Positions 6,606 to 6,896 of a DNA stretch of 6,896 nt are shown here, piece by piece. The position numbers and the translations under genes were made by a program. Each line of letters starts with the position of its first letter. Position 1 is the stretch's first letter. A model generated the notes under the pieces. The model ran no database searches. It was not told where the DNA came from and was given only the letters and a program-made list of their open reading frames with translations. This DNA is from an uncultured Eubacteriales bacterium (GTDB lineage: Bacteria; Bacillota; Clostridia; Oscillospirales; QAKW01): the NCBI GenBank assembly GCA_934378025.1, contig CAKRPM010000069.1, positions 1 through 6,896 on the forward strand, read 5' to 3'.

Positions 6606-6896
6606 TTAGTCTTGATAAATCGGGAATTTTTCACACATCGCTATTACACGATCGGTGATAGCCTGCTTTTGTGCATCAAAATCATGGATGGTCAGCCCGA
6701 TCAGGTGGGCAATTTCCCGCATTTCGTCTTTGCCGAATCCGCGTGTGGTTACGGCGGGCGTTCCGATGCGCAGGCCGCTGGTGATAAAGGGACTGAGCGG
6801 TTCGTTGGGAATGGTGTTCTTATTGGCGGTAATGTGCACCTCATCCAGACGTTGCTCCAGCTATTTGCCGGTTATGTTGCTGGAACGCAAATCAAG
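6606..6896 (-). pseudogene. glyA: Serine hydroxymethyltransferase, 3' part, with an in-frame amber codon
   Basis: Serine hydroxymethyltransferase is a PLP enzyme that converts serine and tetrahydrofolate to glycine and methylene-tetrahydrofolate. The 5' part lies beyond the window. From base 6896 the frame reads LDLRSSNITGK, then TAG (6863-6861), then LEQRLDEVHITANKNTIPNE and SPFITSGLRIGTPAVTTRGF, ending FPIYQD and TAA. Both sides match the GlyA C-terminal domain without any shift, and the Arg of SGLRIGTP, which holds the substrate carboxylate in this family, is kept. The stop would remove the last 84 residues and probably destroy activity. Family members usually have a sense codon here (ITGKELE-like), so one base change explains it. 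The GTG at 6839 (Val of DEVHITANKN) is not a genuine start. The rarA start lies 11 bases after the TAA. The family is certain; whether the gene is truly broken is not. Confidence 0.85.

Noticed and set aside
6606..6839. A separate small protein of 77 residues starting at GTG 6839
   Set aside because: Its sequence is the GlyA C-terminus, homology continues upstream through the amber codon, and the GTG encodes the Val of DEVHITANKN.
6861..6863. TAG read as pyrrolysine or as a generally reassigned codon
   Set aside because: secF ends with TAG immediately before a hairpin terminator, so TAG appears to act as a stop here; a special suppressor cannot be excluded but nothing in the window supports it.

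Overview
This window looks like ordinary chromosomal housekeeping DNA from a low-to-mid GC Gram-positive bacterium, most likely a clostridial member of the Bacillota. The basis is strong AAGGAGG-type Shine-Dalgarno sequences before secD, secF, nth and rarA, a consensus sigma-A promoter, compact operons closed by hairpin/U-tract terminators, a NupP/NupQ-type nucleoside permease pair, separate secD and secF genes, and a short-form DUF368 protein. The taxonomic call is inferred from gene style; no search was run. I see no phage, insertion sequence, CRISPR array, tRNA or rRNA.

Layout. Bases 1-1173 (+) hold the end of one ABC permease gene and a complete second one, overlapping by 4 bases, closed by a near-ideal hairpin terminator at 1183-1219. 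Bases 1220-1304 hold nothing I can assign. Bases 1305-3604 (-) are a secD-secF operon, read from a perfect TTGACA-N17-TATAAT promoter (3642-3670) to a terminator at 1305-1336. The 234-base divergent spacer 3605-3838 holds that promoter, a weaker possible promoter in the other direction, and a leader with competing stems before a DUF368 gene (popT, 3839-4690, +). Converging on popT is a minus-strand operon, glyA-rarA-nth (6896 down to 4701), whose terminator hairpin lies inside the last codons of popT.

Functions. The permeases belong to a nucleoside-type importer whose lipoprotein and ATPase should lie upstream of base 1. SecD and SecF form the proton-driven accessory complex of the Sec translocon. 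DUF368 (PopT) proteins recycle undecaprenyl phosphate across the membrane for envelope synthesis. RarA (AAA+ ATPase at stalled forks) and Nth (endonuclease III) serve genome maintenance and are translationally coupled. GlyA (serine hydroxymethyltransferase) supplies glycine and one-carbon units.

The most notable point is an in-frame TAG in glyA at 6863-6861. The flanking protein is well conserved in the same frame on both sides, so this is a recent nonsense mutation, a population variant, a sequence error, or a suppressed stop. The second is the popT leader, where one segment can pair either with an upstream stretch or with the ribosome-binding region. I found no convincing undescribed multi-gene system here.
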